This document shows, piece after piece, positions 10,054 through 20,063 of a DNA stretch of 64,000 bases (the first letter of the stretch is position 1; every line of letters begins with the position of its first letter). Both the position numbers and the translations under genes were made by a program. Where the stretch lies: the NCBI GenBank assembly GCA_951813085.1, contig OX638348.1, positions 2,241,627 to 2,305,626 on the forward strand, written 5' to 3'. The notes beneath the pieces were generated by a model, which had not been told where the DNA came from, searched no databases, and was given only the letters and a program-made list of their open reading frames with translations. This stretch comes from an uncultured Opitutaceae bacterium. GTDB taxonomy: Bacteria > Verrucomicrobiota > Verrucomicrobiia > Opitutales > Opitutaceae.

Positions 10054-12084
10054 TCACAATTTCCGTATGCGGGCATTGCGCATGCGGACGTCGAAAAAGG
10101 GAACTCCGGAAGCCTCTATCGTCAGCGGGGCCAGCGCGCTAGGACTTTCGCGAACGACATCACTGACATATCGGTTGTTGATCCAAAGCTGGTGACGTCC
10201 GTTGTGGACGCGGACTCGGTAACGGTTCCACTCCCCCACTTGGAAAGCGCTATGCTCCGCTTCATCCGAAGCGAGTATCGGCGAGTACACTACGCTGTCC
10301 TTATCGGTTCGATAGCGTATTTTCATACGAGTAAACGGATCCACTTTCAAATCCGCCTCAAATTCAAAGTTTTCGAATTTCGCTTTCGTACCCAGAGATC
10401 CCGAGCCTCGACCTACGATCCGAATCTCCTCGCCTCGTTTGGTAACGCCCTTTGCGGAGGTCCAACGAATAAGATCATCTAGAGCTTCCCAGCGGTCCCC
10501 ATCTCGCAGCTCGATGAGCTGAGACTTGAGACCTGCCTTAACAAAGGCGTAATAGGGATCGTGGGCTAGGTTGCGCCACTCATGGGGATCGTTTTCATGA
10601 TCGTAGAGCTCTTCTCCGCCATTGGACGCGAGCGAGTAGCGCCAACGCTTACTACGTACCGAGAAATGCGGATACAAGGTGCCCTCGTAGACGCGGTGCT
10701 GCATGTGGTTCTTGCCAGGGATGGTCGTGATGGCGACATCAGGTCCCGTCCAGGATCCACTATCAGGATCGCGAGAAAGCGAGACTAGGCTGTGCCCTTC
10801 CAGGGCATAGCCGCTGGATTCCGCATTCGGATTTTCATCCAAGCCGCAAATTTCATTGAAGGTCGGATAGATATCGATGAGCGAAACGGGTTGGTCGCTT
10901 GTTTTTCCCCTAGCGCCACCGGGAAGGGAGACGATCAAGGGAATGCGGGTGCTCGGTTCCCATAGACTGCCCTTGTACAGAAAATTCTTTTCGCCGACGT
11001 GGAAACCGTGATCACTGGTGAAGAATATTGCGGTATTGTCCTTATGCGGGCTCCGCTCGATCGCGTCGAGGACAATGCCTACTTGATCGTCCACGAACGA
11101 AACGCACGCCATGTAGGCCTGGAGCCACCGTCGGAACAAGTCCTTGCCATCATGGCGTACGAGCATGTTGTACCGGCGAAACCCATACAGTGTTTCATTG
11201 CCCAAAGCGGTCGAGACATCGTCCAGGTCATTCGGATCCACAACGGGCAATTCGATCGAATCGAACGGGAAGCGATCAAAGTAGTTTTGCGGCGCATAAA
11301 GCGGCGTATGCGTTCGAATAAGGCCAGTGAACAAGGCGAACGGCTTATCATGCTCCCGACCAATCACCTCAGCGGACCATGCTGCCCCTCGCTCATCGGC
11401 GAGGAGATCGCGGTTGTTGTCATCGACGTACTTGAACGCTTCCCCATATAGCCGCCATCCCTTGTATCCAGGAATCCCCTCACTGGGATCCTCAGGCCAA
11501 TCGGGTATTTCGGAGAGCGGGCCGAATACATGCTCCCACTTATAATCCATGTCCGCATCGATGCCTTCGTACAAGAAGAGCTGCTGGGGATGAGGGAGAT
11601 AGCCGCGACGCGTCTCCTGACGCCCATCCCACGGCCAAGGTCCTACGTCTCCGTTATGCCCATACTCGTCGAAGAGGCCGACCTGGCTACCATGGTAAAT
11701 CTTGCCGGTACCGAAGACACCGTAGCCCCCATTTCGCAGATTGTCGTGAAGCGATACGCTATTGTTGTAGATTCCATTGTCCCGCCAATCCTCGAACCAG
11801 TAGAGACTCGTCGTTTGCGGATAGAGCCCGAAGAGCATGCTTGAACGGGAAGGCGCGCAAAGAGGATCGTTGGTGTGGGCATTCGTGAAGGTGACGCCTT
11901 GGGCTTTGAGCCGATCGATATTGGGGGTCGGCACCAGTGGCTTCCCATCGGGCTGATACGGCATGTCGTTCAAATCGTCCACAATGATGAAAACAACGTT
12001 GGGGCGCGACTGGGCTAGGGCTAAAGCCCCAACCAAAAAAACGCAGATGAGAGAGGCGAATCGCAGTATTCGAAGAAGATGCAT
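10054..12084 (-). CDS. Sulfatase (iduronate-2-sulfatase-like) with C-terminal DUF1080/LamG-like domain
   Basis: 676 residues. A signal peptide ends near residue 25 (LALAQ). RPNVVFIIVDDLND gives the metal Asp pair 36-37 and CAPSR at 76-80 is the formylglycine signature. The sulfatase domain ends at about residue 530. A further ~140 residues (IRIVGRGSGSLGTKAKFENFEFEADLKV... RMRNARIRKL) look like a 3-keto-disaccharide hydrolase (DUF1080)/LamG jelly roll, which probably binds or positions a glycan. Secreted. It is divergent from dgoD with a 155-bp gap that should hold both promoters. Confidence 0.92.
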   Translation of the reverse strand: MHLLRILRFASLICVFLVGALALAQSRPNVVFIIVDDLNDMPYQPDGKPLVPTPNIDRLKAQGVTFTNAHTNDPLCAPSRSSMLFGLYPQTTSLYWFEDWRDNGIYNNSVSLHDNLRNGGYGVFGTGKIYHGSQVGLFDEYGHNGDVGPWPWDGRQETRRGYLPHPQQLFLYEGIDADMDYKWEHVFGPLSEIPDWPEDPSEGIPGYKGWRLYGEAFKYVDDNNRDLLADERGAAWSAEVIGREHDKPFALFTGLIRTHTPLYAPQNYFDRFPFDSIELPVVDPNDLDDVSTALGNETLYGFRRYNMLVRHDGKDLFRRWLQAYMACVSFVDDQVGIVLDAIERSPHKDNTAIFFTSDHGFHVGEKNFLYKGSLWEPSTRIPLIVSLPGGARGKTSDQPVSLIDIYPTFNEICGLDENPNAESSGYALEGHSLVSLSRDPDSGSWTGPDVAITTIPGKNHMQHRVYEGTLYPHFSVRSKRWRYSLASNGGEELYDHENDPHEWRNLAHDPYYAFVKAGLKSQLIELRDGDRWEALDDLIRWTSAKGVTKRGEEIRIVGRGSGSLGTKAKFENFEFEADLKVDPFTRMKIRYRTDKDSVVYSPILASDEAEHSAFQVGEWNRYRVRVHNGRHQLWINNRYVSDVVRESPSALAPLTIEASGVPFFDVRMRNARIRKL

Positions 12085-12239
12085 TGTGGGTAGGATACTA
12101 GGGACGCGCTAACAATTGAGCGCTATTGGAATGAATTAAATTCCATTCGCGGCTCCTGTCATGGTAAAAATTGAACTCTTTTCTTAAATGCGCGATTCGC
12201 TCACGAATCCAGCGATCACATAGCTCCTCCTATCTCCTC

Positions 12240-13388
12240 ATGAAAATCAGCTCGTTGCGCCTCTACAAGGCAAAGCCCCGGTGGGTATTTCTGAAGATCG
12301 AAACCGATGAAGGGCTCTCCGGCTGGGGAGAACCTATTCTCGAAAGCCGGCCTGATACATCGATCGGCGCAGTAAAGGAACTGGAACCGTTCCTGATTGG
12401 GAAGGATCCCGTACGAATCGAGCATCACTTTCAGAAGATGTATCGAGGTACATTCTATCGAGGGGACTCCGTGCTCATGAGCGCCATATCCGGGATCGAA
12501 CAGGCGCTTTGGGACATTCGAGGCAAGGCGCTCGGAATCCCCGTTTACCAGATCCTAGGCGGTGCGGTTCGCGACAAGATCAAAGCCTACGCCTGGATCG
12601 GCGGGGATCACCCGGACAATGTAGAAGTCGACGCCCTTGGACGGATCGAACAGGGATTTCGCAACGTGAAAATGAACGCGACCAATGCATGCGAACGCAT
12701 CGGAAGCTACGCGGAGATTGACGCGGCTGTCGCCCGATTGGCCGCCGTTCGTGCCGCCGTCGGAAAGGACGTGGGCATCGGGATAGACTTTCACGGACGT
12801 GTTCACAAATCGATGGCCAAGACACTGGTCAAGGAGCTGGAGCCTTACCGTCCGCTGTTTTTCGAAGAGCCGCTTCTCCCCGAGCACTTGGATTTCTTGC
12901 CGCAGCTGGCGGAATACACCTCAATACCTTTGGCTACGGGCGAGCGCTTGTATGGACGATGGGGGTTCAAGGAGTTGATTTCACAGGGAACGATAGACCT
13001 CGTTCAACCCGATATATCTCACGTCGGCGGCATCTGGGAGGCCCGAAAAGTCGCCGCAATGGCTGAGGCCTACGACATCGGCGTCGCGCCCCACTGCCCC
13101 TTGGGTCCACTCGCGCTCGCTAGCTCCATGCAACTGGATGCCTGCACTCCGAATTTCGTCATCCAAGAAATGTCCTTGAAAATGCAGTACAATACCAATG
13201 GCGACCTACTGGACTACGTAAAGAACAAGGACGTCTTCGATGTCACCGATGGCTACCTCAGCCTGCCGCAACTGCCCGGGCTCGGCATCGATGTAGATGA
13301 GGACGCAGTGATCGAAGCCGACAAGGAAGGTTTCACCTGGGAACCTAGAAACTGGCGCCACGAAGACGGATCCGTTGCGGAAGCGTGA
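12240..13388 (+). CDS. dgoD: D-galactonate dehydratase
   Basis: 382 residues from ATG 12240, the same length as the E. coli enzyme. An in-frame start 69 bp upstream gives a poor extra N-terminus and was not used. The residues line up by number with those known for DgoD: metal ligands D183, E209 and E235 (TGER), catalytic H185 (DFHG) and H285 (APHCPLGP). The enzyme converts D-galactonate to 2-keto-3-deoxy-galactonate in the cytoplasm. The HpcH/HpaI aldolase near 21.3 kb could act on a related keto-deoxy acid. The MFS transporter downstream is convergent and of the acid-sugar type. Confidence 0.92.
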   Translation: MKISSLRLYKAKPRWVFLKIETDEGLSGWGEPILESRPDTSIGAVKELEPFLIGKDPVRIEHHFQKMYRGTFYRGDSVLMSAISGIEQALWDIRGKALGIPVYQILGGAVRDKIKAYAWIGGDHPDNVEVDALGRIEQGFRNVKMNATNACERIGSYAEIDAAVARLAAVRAAVGKDVGIGIDFHGRVHKSMAKTLVKELEPYRPLFFEEPLLPEHLDFLPQLAEYTSIPLATGERLYGRWGFKELISQGTIDLVQPDISHVGGIWEARKVAAMAEAYDIGVAPHCPLGPLALASSMQLDACTPNFVIQEMSLKMQYNTNGDLLDYVKNKDVFDVTDGYLSLPQLPGLGIDVDEDAVIEADKEGFTWEPRNWRHEDGSVAEA

Positions 13389-13610
13389 TGCGAGGGAACA
13401 AGCGAGCGCTGCAATAACTCGCCTTTGTGATTCCCAAACATGAAACCAAACCCATTATCCGCAACGCGGATACCCATAGGCATCGCCGAGCGATGACTCG
13501 GGTGACGATCCTGCGCACGCAGGAACGGAACGTTGTTCAATTTTTAAAACAGGCGCTGCTTGTTGCTGCTGCACAGCAAATGGGTGTCTCTTACGAGAAA
13601 ATGGGCTTAT

Positions 13611-14954
13611 TCAACTAGGGCTTCCTTGTCCATCGTCGATAGGCTTGGTCGGATCGACGAAGAGCCAGGAAACTGCAGTAATCAAATACATGACTGCCAC
13701 CACAATGAACATTGGGAAATAATTCGTGTCCATTTTCGAAACGCCATCAACGATTTCGATAGTCGCAAAGTGATCAAGCAACGGACCCAGCAAGAAGACC
13801 GGCACTAGCAAGGCGCCCACATTGCCCGATGTATTGACAATGCTGAATACCGTTCCGGAATGCTGTCGGCCAATGTCCGTACACGTTCCCCAAACCGTTG
13901 GCTGCGACCAATCGCTGAAGAACTTCACAACGAACAGCCCGATCGCCAACAAGAGCACACTGGTTTGGCTGATCGCGAAGAATAGGCAAAGCGTCGCAAT
14001 CATTTTACCCGTAGCCCCCATAATACGCCGCGCCTTCTTCCGACTTCCCGTTATACGAATTATATGGTCATTCAATATACCTCCCACAAATCCGCCAACC
14101 GCTCCCCCAAATAGAGGAAAACTCGCATAAATTCCCATCTCCGCCATCGATATCCCTTTTGAAAGGAAAAAGCTCCCTAGCACGGACGTGTAAATAACGT
14201 CCGCGCCCGCGTTAGAAAGCTGGGCAAACACCATGATCTGAAGCGTCCGGTTCTTGATCGCTTGCTTGAAGCTCAACACTTTGGATTCGCGCTTTTTGGA
14301 TACAGCATTCTCTCGAAAGAGCGCTTTCTCCGCTTCATTGACACGTGGATCCTCTTCGGGCCGATTCCGATACAGCGTCACGAAAGCGAAGGCCAGTATC
14401 AAGCCCGCAGACGCCATAATAATGAGAGCGGTTTTCCAGTGAAATCCGAAGTAGCTCATGAGCACAGTGGCCATGATGATCGGCGCCAATGCGCCTCCCG
14501 CTCTCCCAGCAAAACTAGCAACAAACCCCTGCATCGTAGTTCGTTGAGCAGGGGGAAACCATTTTCCGGATACGCTATTCAGGCTCGGATATGCACCCGC
14601 TTGAGTCGCTCCAAAAATGAAACGGGAAATGCAAAAAGCAGCGAATCCACCGCCAAGGGCGAAAAGAATCAGCGATAGAGACCACCCTCCGATCAGGGAA
14701 CTCAGGAAAAATCGGGCCCCAAAATAGTCGCAAACGATTCCTCCCGGAATCTGACCGATAGCGTAGCTCAGCTGAAAGAAAGAGAATATCTGCTCGAGCT
14801 GCGTGTTGGTGTATCCGTACTCGCGGGCCAATTCAGGTCGAATGACCGCCCACGTGTAACGATGCAGGTAAAGCATCAGCGAAGTTATCGCGGAAAGAAC
14901 GAACACCATGCGATAGACGCGCGTAGGACGCGACGGGTCTAGGTTCGCGCTCAT
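13611..14954 (-). CDS. MFS transporter, hexuronate/galactonate (ACS) type
   Basis: 447 residues with about 12 membrane helices in two halves and a charged central loop (about 205-240, RNRPEEDPRVNEAEKALF). The N-terminal helix pair (LMLYLHRYTWAVIRPELAREYGYTNTQ) and FIFGATQAGAYPSLNSV are typical of the anion:cation symporter family that takes up hexuronates, galactonate and tartrate-like acids. It probably imports the product of the extracellular enzymes for dgoD and the other enolase-family enzymes. It is convergent with dgoD, 222 bp away; that gap holds nothing clear. Intact, unlike the MFS gene at 3.8-5.0 kb. Confidence 0.85.
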   Translation of the reverse strand: MSANLDPSRPTRVYRMVFVLSAITSLMLYLHRYTWAVIRPELAREYGYTNTQLEQIFSFFQLSYAIGQIPGGIVCDYFGARFFLSSLIGGWSLSLILFALGGGFAAFCISRFIFGATQAGAYPSLNSVSGKWFPPAQRTTMQGFVASFAGRAGGALAPIIMATVLMSYFGFHWKTALIIMASAGLILAFAFVTLYRNRPEEDPRVNEAEKALFRENAVSKKRESKVLSFKQAIKNRTLQIMVFAQLSNAGADVIYTSVLGSFFLSKGISMAEMGIYASFPLFGGAVGGFVGGILNDHIIRITGSRKKARRIMGATGKMIATLCLFFAISQTSVLLLAIGLFVVKFFSDWSQPTVWGTCTDIGRQHSGTVFSIVNTSGNVGALLVPVFLLGPLLDHFATIEIVDGVSKMDTNYFPMFIVVAVMYLITAVSWLFVDPTKPIDDGQGSPS

Positions 14955-15153
14955 GATCGAGAAAAGCGTTCGCTCGCTCTTGTTTTCGGGGCATGCAGGA
15001 AAGTCATAGAGGGTAGCAACAAATCAATAATGGGGTACTCATTGGGTTTATGCAGACAATCGTCCGATTGGTAAACTACCGATTGCAAAGATTCTCTAAG
15101 GATGCGGTCGATCTCACGTTTTCTCCCGCGGGAAGGGCTGCCGGTCTTGCTCG

Positions 15154-16584
15154 CTACTGTGAATTGATCGCGCGATGTCTGGTCACGTCGAAGGCTCGGG
15201 ACGCATCTAGTACCTTTCCTGTTCGAACCGGTTCATGAGCGCGTTCCGCGAGCGCTTTCATCTGCGCTACCACCTGGGGATGATTGGCGGCAATATCCAT
15301 CTGCTCTTCGATGTCCGCTTCTAAATCATATAGTTCAAACGAAGCGTCCACCCGAGGACGAATCAGCTTCCACTTGCCCATCCGAACCGCGACGCTTTTG
15401 GGATCTTCCCAATAGAGAAAATCATGCTGATCTTGAGCGCGACCCGCTGCTTCAGGGCCCAACAATGTGGGCGCAATCGAATGACCGTCGCCATCCTTTC
15501 GCGTCGCCGCACCCGCGATTTCTGCGAGCGTGGGCATAATATCTGGAAAATATCCCAAGTAATCGGATACGCTTCCTCCGGGCACGTTACTTGGCCACCG
15601 TACAAGAAATGGAATCCGAAGACCGCCCTCGTAGAAATTGCCCTTGCCTCCGCGAAATCGCGTCCCGCTACGAGGATCTAGATTCGGGGCCAAGAAACCA
15701 TGGGGATGCCGCTCATTTTGGAAATACGGCTGACCCCCGTTGTCTCCGCAAAGAAACAAGATCGTGTTCTCGTCGATGCCGAGCTCTTTAAGCAGATCTA
15801 GGATCTCGCCGATCTGCCGGTCTGCCATCTCCACCATAGCCGCATACATCTGGGCATCGTATAGTCCCCTCTGATTAGTGGCATCCCATTTCTTGTCCTT
15901 GTATTTCAACCACGCCGGATCGTCCTCTGGCATTCCCCATTGCCCGTGAGGAGGGGTCCAGGGGAGGTAGGCAAAGAACGGGGTTCCATCCGATCCATAC
16001 GTTCGAATAAACTCGAGCCCTTCCTCATGAATGAGATTGTGCGAGAAAGTTTCTCCATCGTGAAAACGTCCCGCGTTGCCTTTAAGCGGAACCTGCTCGC
16101 TATTTCGGACAAGGTGCTCAGGAAAAAACGTGTGCGCGTGAACTTGATGATAGTAGCCGAAAAACACATCGAATCCAAGCTCCTCGGGTACGCCCGTCGT
16201 ACCCGCATCGCCGAGACCCCATTTCCCGAAACCGCCCGTTGCATAGCCCACTTCCTTGAGCATGCTCGCAATCGTAGGTTCACCCGCAGGCAATGGCTGC
16301 CCGCCCCCATTGGATCTCACCGGCGTACGGCCCAAATGAAGCCCTGTCAGCAAGACGCTTCGCGTAGGAGCGCAGACGTTCGCTCCCGCAAGGAATTGCG
16401 TGAACCGCATTCCCTCGGAAGCAATTCGATCGATGTGAGGCGTTTCCAAAATCGGATGCCCCATAGCGGACCACTCGAAGTAGCCCCATTCGTCCATCAT
16501 GATGTAGATGATGTTAGGCCTATCTGAACCCCTAATCGGAGCAACTAGCAGCGTGACAAGAAAGAGAATCGCAGACGGCCTCAT
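15154..16584 (-). CDS. Sulfatase (arylsulfatase A-like), CAPTR signature
   Basis: 476 residues with a signal peptide (to about residue 20). RPNIIYIMMDEWGYFEWSAMG places the metal site at D31/E32, a DE variant of the usual DD. CAPTR at 71-75 is the formylglycine motif with Thr in the fourth position. LCGDNGG gives the distal metal ligands. A secreted glycan or aryl sulfatase. It is 16 bp downstream of the DUF5060 gene on the same strand and probably cotranscribed, suggesting that desulfation and glycosidic cleavage act on the same substrate. Confidence 0.92.
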   Translation of the reverse strand: MRPSAILFLVTLLVAPIRGSDRPNIIYIMMDEWGYFEWSAMGHPILETPHIDRIASEGMRFTQFLAGANVCAPTRSVLLTGLHLGRTPVRSNGGGQPLPAGEPTIASMLKEVGYATGGFGKWGLGDAGTTGVPEELGFDVFFGYYHQVHAHTFFPEHLVRNSEQVPLKGNAGRFHDGETFSHNLIHEEGLEFIRTYGSDGTPFFAYLPWTPPHGQWGMPEDDPAWLKYKDKKWDATNQRGLYDAQMYAAMVEMADRQIGEILDLLKELGIDENTILFLCGDNGGQPYFQNERHPHGFLAPNLDPRSGTRFRGGKGNFYEGGLRIPFLVRWPSNVPGGSVSDYLGYFPDIMPTLAEIAGAATRKDGDGHSIAPTLLGPEAAGRAQDQHDFLYWEDPKSVAVRMGKWKLIRPRVDASFELYDLEADIEEQMDIAANHPQVVAQMKALAERAHEPVRTGKVLDASRAFDVTRHRAINSQ

Positions 16585-16600
16585 AAGATCTAGAATCGAT

Positions 16601-18202
16601 CTATGGCTCTAGAATCAGTACCATCGGCTGATCCTGCCAGGGAGGTTCAAATCGCAGCCATTTTTCCATGACGGGACGCGTTTCTGGAGAGTACTCTCCT
16701 GTCAACGGATTGAACCACTTCGCTTTCATCGTCTTGCCGTAATAAGGCTCGATGCGCGTATTGACTCTCTTGTTAGCCGCAGGCAGGTAGATGAGGCAGC
16801 GCCCATCCGCGCTTTCCAAGGCCATGCCGCTCGAGGTGATACGCGTTTTCGGAGGCTCGAAGGACCCGAAGTCCACGTCCTTGAACAGCTGGGCCATGTG
16901 ACGGTACAGTTCGTAGCGCGGTCGCTCCGACTCAGGCAGTTCCGACCGGTCCCAGATGACAACGTCCCAGGACGTATTTTGCCAATAGTAAGTGGAATAG
17001 GTACCGCCGAATACGCATTGGTAGTTACGATCCAGGCAAGCGACAGGATCATCGTAGTCACCATCGAACACATGGTAGGGTCCGATTTCGTAGCCACCAT
17101 GCTCGATATTGAATATGGGCTTGTCAGAGAATTCCCGATACGTCTCAAGCATCCGGTTATAAAGCGACGCCGACCAATTCTGATAGGAGATGAAGTCGAC
17201 TGTATCTGGATACTTGGCGCAATAGGAGAAAGAGTGGACAGTTACCAAGCGATCGTGGCCATCCATCTCTCTCAGGCGCTTGATCCGGCGCACAATGTAG
17301 TTCATGTCGTTGTGGCCATAGCCCGTCGCTTCTTTCGAAATGTCCCAGATGATATTCGGGTAGGCCTGGTAGCGAGCCACCACGTAATCGAAGTAGCGAT
17401 TGTCCTCCACGCTATCCGAATCAGGCCAGTTTACCTGCTTGTTCCAAACATAGATCATGATGTGTGCCGTCAGATCCAGCGCATTCATCTCTTCGATAAC
17501 CGCATCGAAGTGGCTGAAGAAGTCGAGGTTCAGCCTCGAGTAGTCTGGCTCATCATTGCTACCGCCATAGGGCCACTGGCGAGGACGGGCGAATTCGTAC
17601 TTCTCGGGCAGATTCGGATCCTTGGGCCATCTTACGTCGTGGGCGTACACGTTCATCACGATCTGATTGAACCCATTCGCCTTTATGTCCCTCAACAGCG
17701 TCTTCGTCCTTTCGAGACTATCGGTTTCTAAATCAACCGCGAAAAGCCAATCCGCCTCGAACGCTAGAACGAAGCAGGATTCCCCATTTGCGTAATGGAA
17801 TTTTTGGGGCGTGTCAGGATTGACCACAACGGGACCCAAGGTCGGGGACGAGTTGGGCAACACCGCAACTGTCCATCCATCATCGGTTTCCTTGGAGCTC
17901 ACTCTCCATAGTCCGGTTTCCGGGAAGCTCACTCGGGCCGCATACGTATTCCCCCCAGTATAGAAACCAGGAACGGACATGCGCTTGCCGCCCGGTCCGA
18001 CGCAATCCAAGACGGGATGCATATCGAATGGATTCCCTCGGACGCTTGGGAGCGTGAGCGGAAACTCGACTACTTCCCATACCGTCACTTCCCGCGACCG
18101 GCTCTGAGCGGACGCCTGATTTTGAATGAAAATGGTGAACGCAAGGAGCGCGAGGACTGACCGAAGCGATAGCTTCACGAGATTACTTGAGAGCTTTGTC
18201 AT
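16601..18202 (-). CDS. DUF5060-domain glycoside-hydrolase-like protein
   Basis: 533 residues from ATG 18202; an in-frame ATG at 18247 would add 15 residues before the signal peptide. A signal peptide ends at NQASAQ. The DUF5060 beta domain (VWEVVEFPLTLPS... to about residue 110) is followed by a TIM-barrel DUF4038/apiosidase-like domain and a C-terminal collagen-binding-like beta domain (RCLIYLPAANK...). Candidate acid/base and nucleophile glutamates lie in IIWDISKEATGY and FNIEHGGYE. The family includes exported glycosidases of unusual linkages (GH140-like). Its operon partner is the CAPTR sulfatase. Confidence 0.82.
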   Translation of the reverse strand: MTKLSSNLVKLSLRSVLALLAFTIFIQNQASAQSRSREVTVWEVVEFPLTLPSVRGNPFDMHPVLDCVGPGGKRMSVPGFYTGGNTYAARVSFPETGLWRVSSKETDDGWTVAVLPNSSPTLGPVVVNPDTPQKFHYANGESCFVLAFEADWLFAVDLETDSLERTKTLLRDIKANGFNQIVMNVYAHDVRWPKDPNLPEKYEFARPRQWPYGGSNDEPDYSRLNLDFFSHFDAVIEEMNALDLTAHIMIYVWNKQVNWPDSDSVEDNRYFDYVVARYQAYPNIIWDISKEATGYGHNDMNYIVRRIKRLREMDGHDRLVTVHSFSYCAKYPDTVDFISYQNWSASLYNRMLETYREFSDKPIFNIEHGGYEIGPYHVFDGDYDDPVACLDRNYQCVFGGTYSTYYWQNTSWDVVIWDRSELPESERPRYELYRHMAQLFKDVDFGSFEPPKTRITSSGMALESADGRCLIYLPAANKRVNTRIEPYYGKTMKAKWFNPLTGEYSPETRPVMEKWLRFEPPWQDQPMVLILEP

Positions 18203-18495
18203 AAGGTTAAGTAAAGGTCGCGCGAACGAGACCCGCGACCGATTCATGGACGGCGTTCTAGAGCAATTCCGAGGAAGCTCAAGCGTTCAAAGCGATTGAT
18301 TGAGAGAGAACGCAAGAAATCATGCCACTCCCGTCTTCGCTTCTAACGCGACCCAGCAGAGCCCATGGCGCTGTTGGTCAACGGTCGACCTGAGATAGGC
18401 TTCCTCATCGTCTTGCAATCGCTACCCTCCACAAAGCGACCGGAATTATCCGAGCGCTCTTGGCAAACACCCAATCGCACGCTTAAACCTGTTCA

Positions 18496-20052
18496 ATGCG
18501 CCTAGCCATTCTCTCTACCCTGCTATTAACTGCCCTTTCGAATGCCCAAAATTGGCCGCAGGCAGGGGGGCCCAACGGGAACTTCGTCCTAGAGAACGCC
18601 AATGCTCCCAAGGAGTGGAGCGTTACTCGAAATGAAGGGATCGCCTGGAAACGATCGCTTCCGGAATTAGGCCAAAGCTCGGTCACCACCTGGGGCGACA
18701 AGCTATTCTTCGCCATCAACAAGCCCGTTCATAAAGACACCGTGCTCTCTAAGGATGTGATCGCCTACTGCTGCAGCGCGACTGATGGCTCCATTCTCTG
18801 GACGCGCGAAATCCCGGGGATCTACCCCCTCAAGATTGGAGGCAGCTGGGGCGACAGCTCGGGCCTCCCCGCCGTCACGAATGGCGAGCAGGTCGCTTTC
18901 TTCAACGCGTCTGGAGCCATCGAAGCGTTCGATTTTGATGGGAAGCGATTGTGGCGACGCGAAGCCCTTTCGTCCTATCGAGGGACCCCTTTCCTAATCG
19001 GAAACAAGCTCGTCTATATGCAGATGAATTGGCCACCGGACGAAAAAGGCGGCTATCCACATCCCAAAGAAGAATTGCCGGTATCCAAATGGACCCAAGT
19101 TCAAGCGATAGATATCGCTACGGGAAATCCAATCTGGTCAACCCGCTGCGGCGGCAATATCGGAAGCCAACCGATGCCGCTCACCCTCCCTGATGGACGG
19201 GACGCGTTTCTAGTCGGACGCGGTGGAGGTCATACGCCACCCGAACGTCCGCTTGGGGTTTCGCTCGTTGATGCCTCGGATGGATCCGAAATTTGGAATC
19301 TGCCCATCGAAAACTACGAGTGCCGCCAAACCAAACCGATCTACAAGGGAAACGCCCTCATTATCGTAGACGATGCCCATTGGTGGGTCGATGTCGCTAC
19401 TGGAACGGTCACTCGCAAAGTATCGCTCGCCCAAAACGTCCGCGTTCGATTGAAAAAAGGAAGTCGCTGGGTAACCAGAACAAAGGATATAGAAACGAAT
19501 CCTAGATCAGAGCATAGCGATCAATCAAATCTGCTCGTCGGGCGCTATCACTACTTCCGTAGCTACATATACAATTACCTCGGTCGCGTAAATGCAGATA
19601 CAGGCAACGTCGAGTATCTCCAGCTGCCGGTGAGCATGCTGCGCAAAACAGGCCAGCCGGATCGATTCATCTGGAGCAAAAGCGATCTCGATTTAGAACC
19701 GGAAAAAACGTTTAAGGTTCCCACCGAACAGTCCTACTGGAACTTTAAGACGAATCGCGTTGTAAATTCTCGTGGATACAAACTGCTGGGAGACATCCGT
19801 TCGCAAGGAAATGGCTGGGGACATTTCGCCGCCCAAATTCCGACTGCGATCGGGGAGCATCTCTATGTTCCCATCATGAATGGCATGGTCTACGTCATTG
19901 ACTGGAATAAGGAACGGTTCGACGAAAACGCGCTCCTCGCGATCAACGACCTCGGCCCGCTCGGCGAGGCCTGGACACGCAGCAATATAACGTACTCCAA
20001 TGGTAAGCTGTTCGCTCAGACAATCAGTGAGATCGTATGTATCCAAGACTAG
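18496..20052 (+). CDS. Secreted PQQ-like beta-propeller protein
   Basis: 518 residues. A short signal peptide (MRLAILSTLLLTALSNAQ) is followed by NWPQAGGPNGNF, the usual start of planctomycete/verrucomicrobial PQQ_2 propellers. Repeated blade motifs of the AxDxxTGxxxW type are visible (CSATDGSILWTREI, DIATGNPIWSTRCGG, DASDGSEIWNLPI). Probably periplasmic. Such proteins are often annotated as PQQ enzymes, but no cofactor or catalytic residues are obvious, so it may be a scaffold or sensor. Divergent from the DUF5060 gene; the 18203-18495 gap should contain both promoters. Confidence 0.82.
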   Translation: MRLAILSTLLLTALSNAQNWPQAGGPNGNFVLENANAPKEWSVTRNEGIAWKRSLPELGQSSVTTWGDKLFFAINKPVHKDTVLSKDVIAYCCSATDGSILWTREIPGIYPLKIGGSWGDSSGLPAVTNGEQVAFFNASGAIEAFDFDGKRLWRREALSSYRGTPFLIGNKLVYMQMNWPPDEKGGYPHPKEELPVSKWTQVQAIDIATGNPIWSTRCGGNIGSQPMPLTLPDGRDAFLVGRGGGHTPPERPLGVSLVDASDGSEIWNLPIENYECRQTKPIYKGNALIIVDDAHWWVDVATGTVTRKVSLAQNVRVRLKKGSRWVTRTKDIETNPRSEHSDQSNLLVGRYHYFRSYIYNYLGRVNADTGNVEYLQLPVSMLRKTGQPDRFIWSKSDLDLEPEKTFKVPTEQSYWNFKTNRVVNSRGYKLLGDIRSQGNGWGHFAAQIPTAIGEHLYVPIMNGMVYVIDWNKERFDENALLAINDLGPLGEAWTRSNITYSNGKLFAQTISEIVCIQD

Positions 20053-20063
20053 GGACCGCTCTC

